33,758 nucleotides of DNA. Origin: Physocladia obscura. Taxonomy: Eukaryota; Chytridiomycota; Chytridiomycetes; Chytridiales; Chytriomycetaceae. Where the stretch lies: NCBI GenBank assembly GCA_027596945.1, contig JADGJH010000076.1:1-33758 (forward strand). Reading direction: 5' to 3'. The notes under the pieces were generated by a model. That model was not told the DNA's origin. It did no database searches and saw only the letters and a list, made by a program, of their open reading frames with translations. Of the stretch, positions 1 to 8,610 are shown in pieces (positions within the stretch are counted from its first letter, which is position 1; each line of letters begins with the position of its first letter). A program made the translations under genes and the position numbers.

Positions 1-49
1 TTGGAAAATTGCTGCTGTGCTGTTGATGCTGCGGCTACGTTGTACTTAC

Positions 50-1133
50 TGGATCAAGTTTTTCCAGGTGATTTGTCGTCATGACAAGAATTCGACCTTC
101 TTGGGCTGGTTTTTTATTTTTATTTCAACTGTAAAAGTTACTCCGTAGAAAAAAGGTTAATTACCAGCAACTCCATCTATTGCATTAAGTAGTCCGCTGA
201 ATGTCACATTTGTAGATATTGTGGTGGCGGCGTTGGTAACAGAAGATGAATTGTCTTTTTTGGCAGCCGGAAGAGTGCGAGATACAAATGCTGCATCAAT
301 ATCCTCCAAAAGAAGGATGCACCGTGCTGGAGATTCCACCATTAATTCAGTCAATGTTTCATCAGTCATGCCTTTGTTTGCGAGAGAAATGACATAACTG
401 ATGCAAACAATAATAAAAAGAAAACAAAGAATAAGAATAGCAAAAAGAATTCCAATACATAATTTACTCGCTCTTTTGTTGAAATTCGTTCACTCCATCT
501 ATCATAGAAACATACATATTAAGTTTTAGTTCGCCAGCTAGTGCAGTGACAAAAGAGGTTTTCCCAGTGCCAGGATGGCCGTAGAAGCAGTATCCACGGC
601 GATAGGGTATGCCGCGATCCGCATACCATTTTTCGTTTGCCAGAAATTCGCGGGCATCATTCACAATAATTGATTTATAGTTTGCGTCAAGTACAATGCT
701 CGATAATGGACGAATGGGCCTGCTTCTGATACGTTTCCAGTTTCCGTACTGGTCGGCCGAAAAGATGATGGTTCGCATCAAGTCGCGCTGGGTGAATTTG
801 CAACGCGCTTCCGCGACAAGGTTTTCGATGGCCTTGCGCGCGTTTGATTTTGTTGGTTCGGTTGACATGATTGACTGATTCAAGGGTGGACAGGAGCGAT
901 GGGTCGTTGATATTGGCTTCGGCTTTGGCTTCGGGGCAAAGAAGGCAAGAAGGCCCGAGAGGCCAAAGAGGTCGAGGTCGAGGGTCGACAGCACGATGGC
1001 CTCGCCGACAACAGGGCCCGTTGCCTGGGTGGAGACGAGCGACTTTGGACGGGCCCTGGTCAGCCAGAAGGGGCGGCGCGCGAACCAGAACATGTGAGCG
1101 GCGTCGGGGGCGGGCAGGAAGAGGCACGCCGGA

Positions 1134-1176
<43 letters not shown>

Positions 1177-1576
1177 CGGCGTCGGGGCCGAGCGGTCGGG
1201 CGTTGCTGCGACGCGCGCCGACGGCAGCCACGCGCGTCGACTGGGCCATGAACGGCTGGCCGGCGAGCCACACGAGCAGCCACGCGTACGGCTCGTCGCG
1301 CGCGTCAAACTCGCACTGCACCACCAGGCGTCGTTCGGCGTAGCGCCACGCCGCGCCGGCCGCAACGCGCACGCCGGCAGCTGACGCACCCACCGCACCC
1401 AGCGTCAGTCCGCTTTGCGTCAGCGCGTTGGGCGTCGGCAGCCCGAGCGCCGAGAGCAGCCGCCCCACCAGACGCATCGTCTTTCCGTCTCCCGCTCCCG
1501 CTCCCGCTCCCTCTCCCTCTCCCACCCCCACTCCCGGCTCTCCTTCTCCCGTGAATCGCCTCTTCTGATCAGCCAT
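50..1576 (-). CDS. bcs1: BCS1-like mitochondrial AAA chaperone, 3' part cut by the window edge
   Basis: BCS1 is an AAA protein of the mitochondrial inner membrane that helps insert the Rieske Fe-S protein into complex III. Visible exons (minus strand) are 1576-516, 397-165 and 105-50; the splice phases agree (AT|T, then G|CC) and a GTAAGT donor at 49-44 leads out of the window. The first exon holds a BCS1_N-like region (YAWLLVWL), the typical WYADRGIPYRRGY stretch, and a Walker A at 580-554 reading GHPGTGKTS. Exon 2 starts YVISLANKGMTDE and carries Walker B ILLLEDIDAAF; exon 3 has ILVMTTNHLEKLDP. Odd points are His for the usual second Pro in Walker A, an (Asp-Ala)n tract in the N-terminal domain, and a GC-rich first exon in AT-rich surroundings. 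The start at 1576 is one of several in-frame ATGs (another at 1477) and is uncertain. The family call is firm; whether this is the main BCS1 or a paralogue is open. Confidence 0.88.
1134..1186. repeat. GGCGTC hexanucleotide repeat inside bcs1
   Basis: About seven near-perfect copies of GGCGTC. On the minus strand the repeat is in frame and encodes an alternating Asp-Ala tract in the BCS1 N-terminal domain. Because the unit is six bases, copy-number change would keep the frame. Confidence 0.9.
1489..1548. repeat. CTCCCG/CTCCCT simple repeat
   Basis: Imperfect hexamer array (CTCCCG, CTCCCT, CCACCC). In the bcs1 frame it encodes a Gly/Glu/Ala-rich stretch close to the assumed N-terminus, so the true start codon may lie downstream of it at 1477. 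Confidence 0.8.
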
Positions 1577-1582
1577 CCGTAC

Positions 1583-1771
1583 ATGTGCGTAAGCGTATCT
1601 GTTAAAGTCAAAGTGCACGAGCGCAGCCCGCCGCCCAATCATCCCAACAAAAAATCAACAAAAAATTATGAACACTTCACATTGCGATATTCACCTGATC
1701 GCAAAGGCTCTTTTGCCAATATTGGTGCACTGGCAAGTCTGCTCTCAAAATCAAATGTCCTGATTGTTTAA
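1583..1771 (+). other. Coding-like ORF in the bcs1 / WD-repeat gene divergent interval
   Basis: An open frame starts at ATG 1583 and ends with TAA at 1769-1771. Its last 30 or so residues look protein-like (LRYSPDRKGSFANIGALASL, then SKSNVLIV). It lies just upstream of the WD-repeat gene on the same strand and could be its first exon. However, the GT donors I can see here (phases 0 and 1) do not join the only nearby acceptor (CAG at 1845-1847) in the frame of ATG 1861, which would need phase 2. An indel in the GACC repeat between them, an upstream ORF, or chance are alternatives. The interval must also hold the bcs1 promoter. Confidence 0.3.
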
Positions 1772-1786
1772 TCTGTCAATGTCCAA

Positions 1787-1840
1787 TCGACCGACCGACC
1801 GACCGACCGACCGACCGACCGACCAACCAACCAACCAACA
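1787..1840. repeat. (GACC)n / (CAAC)n tetranucleotide repeat
   Basis: About nine GACC units grade into four or so CAAC units. It lies in the divergent spacer just before ATG 1861 and is a likely place for a length error in the assembly. Confidence 0.9.
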
Positions 1841-1860
1841 AACTCAGCCGACCGTTCCGC

Positions 1861-4077
1861 ATGAATCTCGTTGCAATGGCCGACTCGCGCTTCGATTCGG
1901 ATAATTCATACTGTTTCTTTGTTGCTGTTGTCGACTCTGTTTTTTGTTTTACTCTTGTTGGTCGTGGTTTCCTCGCCTTTGCATCCAGATTGCCGCTTGA
2001 ACCCACTGCTTGTATCAATCCCCCCCTGAGCGTAAGCAACTCAACAGCAACAAAAATAACAGCAATTAAAAATATATAAAAACAAACAGGCTACGCGAGC
2101 ATCTATCAATGCTATTAAATCCGGCCACCTTGGCTCAGTTCCGATTCTCGTCACTGCAAATGATTCTGGCCATGTTGTTGTCCATTTCACTTCCATATAC
2201 ATAGATCCAAAAAAAAAGACCCCGCAACAACCGCCAATCCTTCTTGAAGTCCATAAGTCAGCATGGGGCATTGCCATTTCGTCTTCGGCCCGTCTTGTTG
2301 CCGTCAGTGCAAACTCGCACACAATCACTGTTTTTGATTTACGCGTCCATATTGTAGATTCAGCTGCTTCTGATCGTAACAATGACGAAAATGACAGCGA
2401 AGATTATAATGATGATGACACGTCTTGGTCTTTGGGAGTCAATTGCACGAAACGTGTTTTTTCGGGGCATGATAATAATATACCGAATGTCGAGTTTTCC
2501 AAATGCGCGCGCTTTCTTGCGTCATGTTCTATAGGTACACGTAGCATACTACAACATTGCCTTTTTTTAATACTTTTTATTACTATTTTTTAAAATCCAT
2601 CACACACAAAGATGCAACATGTCGTATCTGGGATCTGAAAACAGGCTCCACGCTCGCAAAAATTTCAAACACGTGGTCTCTCCGTGAATGGAACTGGAGC
2701 ATCGATTTCATCTCCCCGTCGTCCTTTTTTTCTCGGAAATCTTCAAAAACAACCACGTCAAACCAACCGAAGCCGCTGCTGCTCTCATCTTTGGCTGTGC
2801 CTGTTTGGGCCCGTGGAATTCCAGAGTGCCTAAAATCAGGCGGTAAATTTCCGTCAGCAACGTCGCGCGGCCGAAACGAAGATCTTGCAACCAGTTGGCT
2901 TTCGGCGTCGTGTCGTGATTCGAATGATGCGGAAATATCTGATGGCAATACTATTTGGTCATTTGGCGAAGATGAAAATGAAGAAAACGGTGCAGCTGAT
3001 GTTGCTGCTTCTACTCTTGGTGGTGACGGTAATATTAGCAGCGGCATTATTGGCACAAGTCCTAGTGATGGTGTTGGTGGTAATGATGATATAATGCAAT
3101 CCAAAAATCTCTCAGAAGAGACTAGTGACGGAACTCATGACGTGTTTTTTGACGCTGCAGATGAATACAACAGTGACAATGATGGCAATGGTGCAGTTAT
3201 CAGTGATAATACTGGTAATCCAGAGTATGCTTCAAATGAAACATTTGAGGCAGAAGATGCTACAAACGTAAATGAGGTTGAAATAATGTGGATTGATGAA
3301 GACGAGCATTCTGAGAGCGGATTTGAGAGCGGCCAAGAGGTTTTGCACTTCTATAACTTCAACGAACTCGTTGAAAACGAATATAGTGGGACCGATGACG
3401 ATGAGGTTGCTGGAGACATTTTTCCTGAATCATCCGAAAATGGTGACTACAATTTTGATAATGATGCCAATGGCGATGATGACGATGATGACAATTATGG
3501 TGATGAAGATGATGAAATTTGGAATCCGGCTGCCAGGCTTCATGTTTTGGACGTTCGAAACACCGATTCTACGAATTTGCTCGACAATTTCACCGATTTT
3601 ATTCTCCATGCCTCTCTCAAACATTTGTACATTACCGATATCCGCACGGGCAAAACAGTTTGCAGTCTTGAAAACGTTTTTTCCAGCATGTTGTTTGGCC
3701 ATTTTCAGATGTTTGATCGTGAGTTTGCTCTTATTATTATTATTATTTAATATTTACTGTAATTATTAGGAATATGCATCCACGAATACGTTCCGGAATT
3801 GGGCCTCATTTTAGCAATGACGCAAGCTGGTGCCGTGGCAGTCATAACACTGGAATATGTTGATCACAGATACAGTATGAAATTGGAGAGGATAATAAGA
3901 TCAGATGAACCAATGCAATATTTGGGAATGTTTGTGAAACGGCGACACAACGCCTCGTCAAATATCTTGTATGTTGAGCTCTTTCTATTTGTATTTGACG
4001 CTTCTGTCGTCGTGTACGAAATTCAGCGGACAAATTCGGATGAAGATGTTTTTTGCATTGACAGAGTCACATTGTGA
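1861..4077 (+). CDS. WD-repeat protein, CRT10-like
   Basis: Four exons, 1861-2031, 2090-2534, 2612-3718 and 3770-4077, join in phase to give 676 aa if ATG 1861 is the start. Introns are GT-AG and 51-77 nt long. Early residues carry FFVAVVDSV and INAIKSGHLGSVPILVTAND; then GHDNNIPNVEFSKCARFLAS runs across a splice into DATCRIWDLKTG, a clear WD40 repeat. The C-terminus has ICIHEYVPELGLILAMTQAG. This pattern recalls the fungal CRT10 family, linked in yeast to control of ribonucleotide reductase expression; that assignment is from memory and moderate. Exon 3 holds a roughly 200-residue acidic, Asp/Asn/Ser/Gly-rich insertion (about 2920-3520) that is probably disordered. The N-terminus may be incomplete (see the ORF at 1583-1771). 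Confidence 0.75.
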
Positions 4078-4446
4078 AAAGGGGAAAAATAATTATAATA
4101 ATAGTAATAAGCAATAATAAAGATGTAAATATATAAGTAGTGAGGATTGACCTCAATTTATAGCCAATTTACAGTGATTTGCAGTTAATTCCCGCATTAA
4201 AAACGGAGTTCCACTGTTTCCCAAAAGGTTTTGATACAAAACAGTTATTAGAACACATTTTAAGATTTCGCGTACTGTAAATGTTGAATATTAACTCTAA
4301 AACATATGCAGGAATTAAACAGAGAAACTTTTACAAAAATTTTGACAGAATAGATTCTTTTTTTTTCTTTTTTTTTTTAATTATTCAAAATTTTTTTTTT
4401 TTTTTTTTTTCGTCAATGAGATACTGATTACAAATTTTGCCGACAG
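4078..4446. other. AT-rich interval with long poly-T tracts; RhoGAP 5' end not resolved
   Basis: Between the WD-repeat stop and the first recognisable RhoGAP exon the DNA is very AT-rich, with T-rich tracts from about 4350 to 4410. I find no ATG exon that joins the RhoGAP frame convincingly. It holds the 3' end of the WD-repeat gene (AATAAA-like signals near 4113) and probably an intron or promoter of the RhoGAP gene. Confidence 0.6.
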
Positions 4447-5258
4447 CTGGTGGTACGTTCGGTGTTCCATTGGAAGACTTGGTTGCGGCATACGGTGTCG
4501 ACAGTCAGATTCCAGGAAATACGTCGGTGCGGTTGCCGAAGTTTGTGGAAGTGTGCTTTCAACACTTATACAACATGGGTACAACGAAGAAAGAAATAGC
4601 CTGCAATTTAACGCATTACAATATTAAAAATAATTCACAGATCTTTCAGTTGAAGGAATTTTCCGCAAGAATGGCAACATCCGCCGCTTAAAAGAAACCG
4701 CCGATTTATTCGACAAGAATCCAGATCTAGATCACATGGAGGATGACAACGTAATACAAATCGCCGCACTACTCAAGAAATTCCTACGCGAGATGCCTGA
4801 ACCACTTCTTACATATAAGCTGCATCCGCTTTTTGTCGCGTCGCAAAGCGCACAGAACAATTTATCACCTGACACACGGAAGCGCATCATCCATTTACTT
4901 TGTTGTCTGCTGCCGAAGCCAAACTGGGATCTATTGCAGACTTTGCTGCAGTTTCTGCAGTATGTTTCGAATTATAAGGAGACTAATAAGATGGATGTAC
5001 CGAATTTGGCAACCGTGATGAGTCCGAATATTTTGTATGGGAGAGGAAAGAATCCGGGCGATGATCAGCCGTTCTTGTCGATTACTGCGGTTCAAATGCT
5101 GATTTACTATCAGGATGAATTTAAGATGGTTTGTGTCCTGAATTTTCTGTTTTATTATTTTTATTACCTTTTGTTAAGTTTTTTCAAGAAAAACTAAGAA
5201 GCAAATTGTTTTTCTGGTTTCATAGGTTCCTGATGATATAAGGCTTGGGTCTGAGTAA
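4447..5258 (+). CDS. RhoGAP-domain protein, 5' end missing or unrecognised
   Basis: RhoGAP proteins switch off Rho-family GTPases and so shape cell polarity and actin. Exons 4447-4578, 4650-5128 and 5226-5258 join in phase (ATG G|TT GAA; then phase 0) to about 214 codons. The domain begins FGVPLEDLV, typical of RhoGAP. The splice rebuilds VEGIFRKNGNIRRLKE, which contains the catalytic arginine finger (GIFR). Then follow LLKKFLREMPEPLLTY, the conserved Lys/Arg-Pro stretch, and NLATVMSPNIL. The protein ends a few residues after the domain (VPDDIRLGSE). Fungal RhoGAPs normally carry N-terminal targeting or BAR/FCH domains, but only 369 bp separates this exon from the upstream gene. Either the gene encodes a nearly bare GAP domain, a short first exon was missed, or the 5' part is lost. 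Confidence 0.8.
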
Positions 5259-5417
5259 GAGCAGGAAAATATATTGCATACTAGAGGAAACTGGATGCAA
5301 GGGGGAAATTGAGATGATAGATATATGATTTGTGTTGGTGCGTAAGTGTGTGTGTGTGTCATTTTTGCAGTTGTTCAGTATTAGGTTGGAGTGTTTTTCG
5401 TTTGCTTTGTTTTTGTT

Positions 5418-7244
5418 ATGTTGTGTTTTGGAGCTTCTCTGCTTCAAGAAAAAATGATTGGAATTTTTGCTGTGATTGCCTTCACAACGGTAATTCTGTC
5501 ATTATTGGTATTCCGAAGAAGTTATCGCCAGCAGCAAAACAAGAACACGATTGCGTTCTTTCATCCATTCTGGTTCGAATTTGGGGTTTAGTATTTCGAT
5601 TATCAAACGGTTTTTATTTTTTCAGTGATGCAGGTGGAGGCGGTGAACGAGTGCTCTGGGAGATTATCGCCGGAATTCTTGCAAACATTGAGTATACGAA
5701 CTATTTTGTCTTTGTCTATGCACGTGAGGGCCTGGACAAAGAGCATGTCTTAGACCGCTTGAAGGTAAAAAAAAAGGACAAAATGAACAACAAAAAAATT
5801 TAAGGGCTTTTCCAGGGCCAATTCAACATATCTTTCACGCAAGATCAAATTAATCGTGTTAGCTTCGTTAGTCTTAAACTATGGAAGCTACTTGAAGCAA
5901 AAAGGTGACAAAAAATTTTCAAATTTGTTGTTTCGTTTGCAAACTGGCACACAAAAAGATACAAACGTCTTACACTGATTGGCCAATCCCTCGGTTCTAT
6001 GATAGTTTCTATCGAAGCGCTTTATCGATTTCAACCGCGCGTGTTTATCGACACAATCGGTTTCGCATTTACATTTCCAGTCGCTAAGATATGGGGTTGT
6101 GAATGCGTTGTCGCTTACGTTCATTATCCGACAATCAGCACCGATATGATCAATATTGTGAGCAGCGGGGTGGAGACTTTTAATAATGCGGGAGTTTATA
6201 AGAGCGGAGTTGGACGAGTGGTGAAGCTTTTGTATTATCAGCTTTTTGCATGTGTTTATTCGGTTGTTGGGTCGTTTGCAGACGTAATTCTGGTATTTTT
6301 GGATACTTTTTTGTTTGTTTTGGATTTGCTCTCAAGAACGTGTTTTGTTAAGGCAAATTCTTCGTGGACAATAGGCCATTTGAACGAAATTTGGAAGCTT
6401 CCAAACCGAACCGTTGTTTTGTATCCGCCGTGCGATACGAATTCTTTAACAGGATTTAGTCTCGAGAATCGCAAGAATGTGGTGCTTTCTGTTGCGCAAT
6501 TCAGGTACAAGTTGAAAGAAGTTTTGTGCAATCTGAAATATAAATAAATAAGTAAATAAGGCCTGAGAAGGCCCACAAATTGCAGCTTGAATCACTTCAA
6601 CTGTTTCTATCTTCGAACCCCAAATATAAATCTGGTCTACAAAAATTGACGCTCGTATTTATCGGCAGTGTGCGAAATGCAACTGACCAGGCTCTTGCTG
6701 ACTCTGTGCGTACTCAAGCTATTGAACTGGGAGTCAGTGAGAACGTAGAAGTGATTGAAAACGCGCCATTTCACGAATTGAAATCACGCCTTGGAAATGC
6801 GAGTTTTGGTATTCATGCAATGCGGAATGAGCATTTTGGAATCGGAGTTGTCGAATATATGGTACACGTGTTTGATTACTTTTATTATTGTTATTATTTA
6901 TTATTTTATAAATATTTTTTTAACCAATATTTTTCTGCTTTCAGGCAGCAGGATTAATAACAATTGCAAATAATTCGGGTGGACCAAAAATGGATATAAT
7001 TGAAGCAGATTCGACAGGTAAAAAATTTTACTTTTTTTTTATACTCTTAAAATTTTTTGTTCCCTATCCAGGCTTTCTGGCTTCAACAAAAGAAGAATAT
7101 GCGGCAGCATTGTTCAAAGCATTATCTTTATCAAAACAAGAACAGTTTAATATGCGGCAGCTGGCACGGGAATCCGTTTCAATCAGATTTTCTACAAATT
7201 CTTTTCAGAGAGGTTTTTTGAAGGAATTGTCCAAAATTATCTGA
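5418..7244 (+). CDS. ALG11: ALG11, GDP-Man:Man3GlcNAc2-PP-Dol alpha-1,2-mannosyltransferase
   Basis: ALG11 adds the fourth and fifth mannoses to the dolichol-linked oligosaccharide on the cytosolic face of the ER. Eight exons join in phase: 5418-5572, 5626-5764, 5816-5904, 5959-6292, 6353-6504, 6561-6861, 6945-7017 and 7072-7244, giving 471 aa, close to the usual length. An N-terminal membrane segment (IFAVIAFTTVILSLLVF) precedes FFHPFCDAGGGGERVLW, the family's hallmark, rebuilt by the first splice. Later come LTLIGQSLGSM, FIDTIGFAF, YVHYPTISTDM, ANSSWTIGHL, VLYPPCD, and NEHFGIGVVEYM joined to AAGLITIANNSGGPKMDII, the donor-sugar site with its E-x7-E pattern. The fourth intron donor was set at GTATTT (6293) because it keeps DVIL-ANSSW; GTAATT nine bases earlier would drop three residues. 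A poly(A) signal AATAAA lies at 7283. ATG 5451 is an alternative start. Confidence 0.96.
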
Positions 7245-7527
7245 CCATTTTTCAAGTATTCCTTGCACAGTCGTTAATGATGAATAAAACTTTTGCTTTT
7301 TAATTTTGATGGTCACGTTTTTGTAAGCGAATAGATTGAAATATTTGAATTGCCAAGAACGGAAGTTTCAAAGTTTCAGTCCACAAATTTTGTGAAATTT
7401 TTTGTGCCTTCAGGCGTCTTGCAGTTGAAAAAAAATTTTCTGGCGCCTCATTTCCCTTGAAATGAGAAAAACTTGAAACTTCTCCGACAAGTTGACCTAA
7501 AAAAAAACTGGAAACAAGTAAAGCAGG

Positions 7528-8463
7528 ATGCACTTTTCAAAGACGGCTGCATCCATTGCAACACTAGTTTCTGCCATAGCAAATTTGCATGCAGCACCAA
7601 CTCAAATTGGAAGCACCGAAAATGCTTCATGTACAAACTTTGGTGAATGGGCGTGCGATACCACCGGTAAAAAATTGTTGCAATGCGCATATGCGAACAG
7701 TAATTCTTTAAGTTGGTACTGGAGCGGAACTACATGGTTTGTTTCTCTCCGAATACGAAAAAATACTGACAAACCTTCCAGTGTTTTTCTTCCGCAGTCT
7801 TCACCAGTATCTTCTCAAGTTTTTTCCAGCCCTGTTGTACCCACGGTCGTTTTTGCCGATTCTGAGTCGTCCGTTACATCAGAAGACTCTAGTATAACAG
7901 ATGTACCAGCCCCTGCACCACAGGCAGAAATATCAGAAGATATTGCCCAAACTTCAACAGTGGTCTCGAACACGGTTGTTTTCTCTTCAAGTGCATTGTC
8001 TCCAATACCGACTATTGCTATAACCAGTGCCACATCGAGCTCAAACATTTTGATATCCGGCTCTGGCGATGGAACATACTATTACGATGTGACAGGCCTC
8101 ACTTGCGATGGACAAGCGGAATATCCGGAAAACAACGGATATACATCCTGCGAACCAAGTGCCCCTCCATACGAGACACTTCTCGAGCGCGACAACAACT
8201 ATATTGTGGCTCTGGCAGTTGACCAAATGAACGGAAACAAAGAAAAGCTGTGTGGAAAGCGAGTAATAATATCTTACAATGGTCAAGTTGTTGAAGGAAA
8301 CTTTGTTGTCTGGGATAGTTGTGTTGCTTGCGCTGGTGGGGTGCGGTTAGATTTTAGTTTAAGTGCGCTTGAGACGATAGATTCGCAAGCTTGCACGCTG
8401 GGAGTTGTTCCTGGAATTAACTGGGAGGTAACAGATGAACAAGTTATTCCTTATGTCGCATGA
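7528..8463 (+). CDS. Secreted CBM19-like plus double-psi beta-barrel (expansin-like) protein
   Basis: The protein is probably secreted and wall-binding. An N-terminal signal peptide (about residues 1-22, ending near NLHAAP) is followed by a small cysteine module: C-TNFGEWAC, then LLQC, resembling the CBM19 chitin-binding domain. A Ser/Thr/Val-rich linker (roughly residues 75-165) leads to a C-terminal double-psi beta-barrel region, GDGTYYYDVTGLTCDG through LCGKRVIISYNG, VVWDSCVACAGG and LDFSLSAL, as in expansin/barwin/RlpA-like folds. I propose an intron at 7737-7781 (45 nt, GTTTGT...CCAG). It contains no stop and is a multiple of three, so retention gives 311 aa and splicing 296 aa. Splicing creates Cys at the junction (TG|T), which supplies the fourth cysteine expected of CBM19. 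Enzyme activity cannot be claimed; expansin-like proteins loosen polysaccharides without hydrolysis. Confidence 0.8.
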   Translation: MHFSKTAASIATLVSAIANLHAAPTQIGSTENASCTNFGEWACDTTGKKLLQCAYANSNSLSWYWSGTTWFVSLRIRKNTDKPSSVFLPQSSPVSSQVFSSPVVPTVVFADSESSVTSEDSSITDVPAPAPQAEISEDIAQTSTVVSNTVVFSSSALSPIPTIAITSATSSSNILISGSGDGTYYYDVTGLTCDGQAEYPENNGYTSCEPSAPPYETLLERDNNYIVALAVDQMNGNKEKLCGKRVIISYNGQVVEGNFVVWDSCVACAGGVRLDFSLSALETIDSQACTLGVVPGINWEVTDEQVIPYVA

Positions 8464-8610
8464 AACTTATTTTTGTCTTGTATTTCATTATTCCACTAAA
8501 TATTCGCAAAAAAGTAAAGAAAATTTTATCATTTTGAAGAAATATTCCTCAACGTTGAAACAATTTTTCCTCTGAAAGATTTAACTTGCGAAATGTTTTT
8601 GAACTTTTAT

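Noticed and set aside
687..1398. Arg-rich and Pro/Thr-repeat ORFs in other frames of the bcs1 first exon
   Set aside because: They arise from the GC-rich hexamer repeat read in other frames; the BCS1 frame is supported by family motifs.
2041..3104. Long minus-strand ORFs opposite the WD-repeat gene
   Set aside because: The plus strand has WD40 motifs and in-phase introns; the minus frames have no recognisable content.
3293..3769. Met/Ile-rich 158-aa plus-strand ORF
   Set aside because: It is the +1 shadow of the Asp/GAT-rich tract of the WD-repeat gene.
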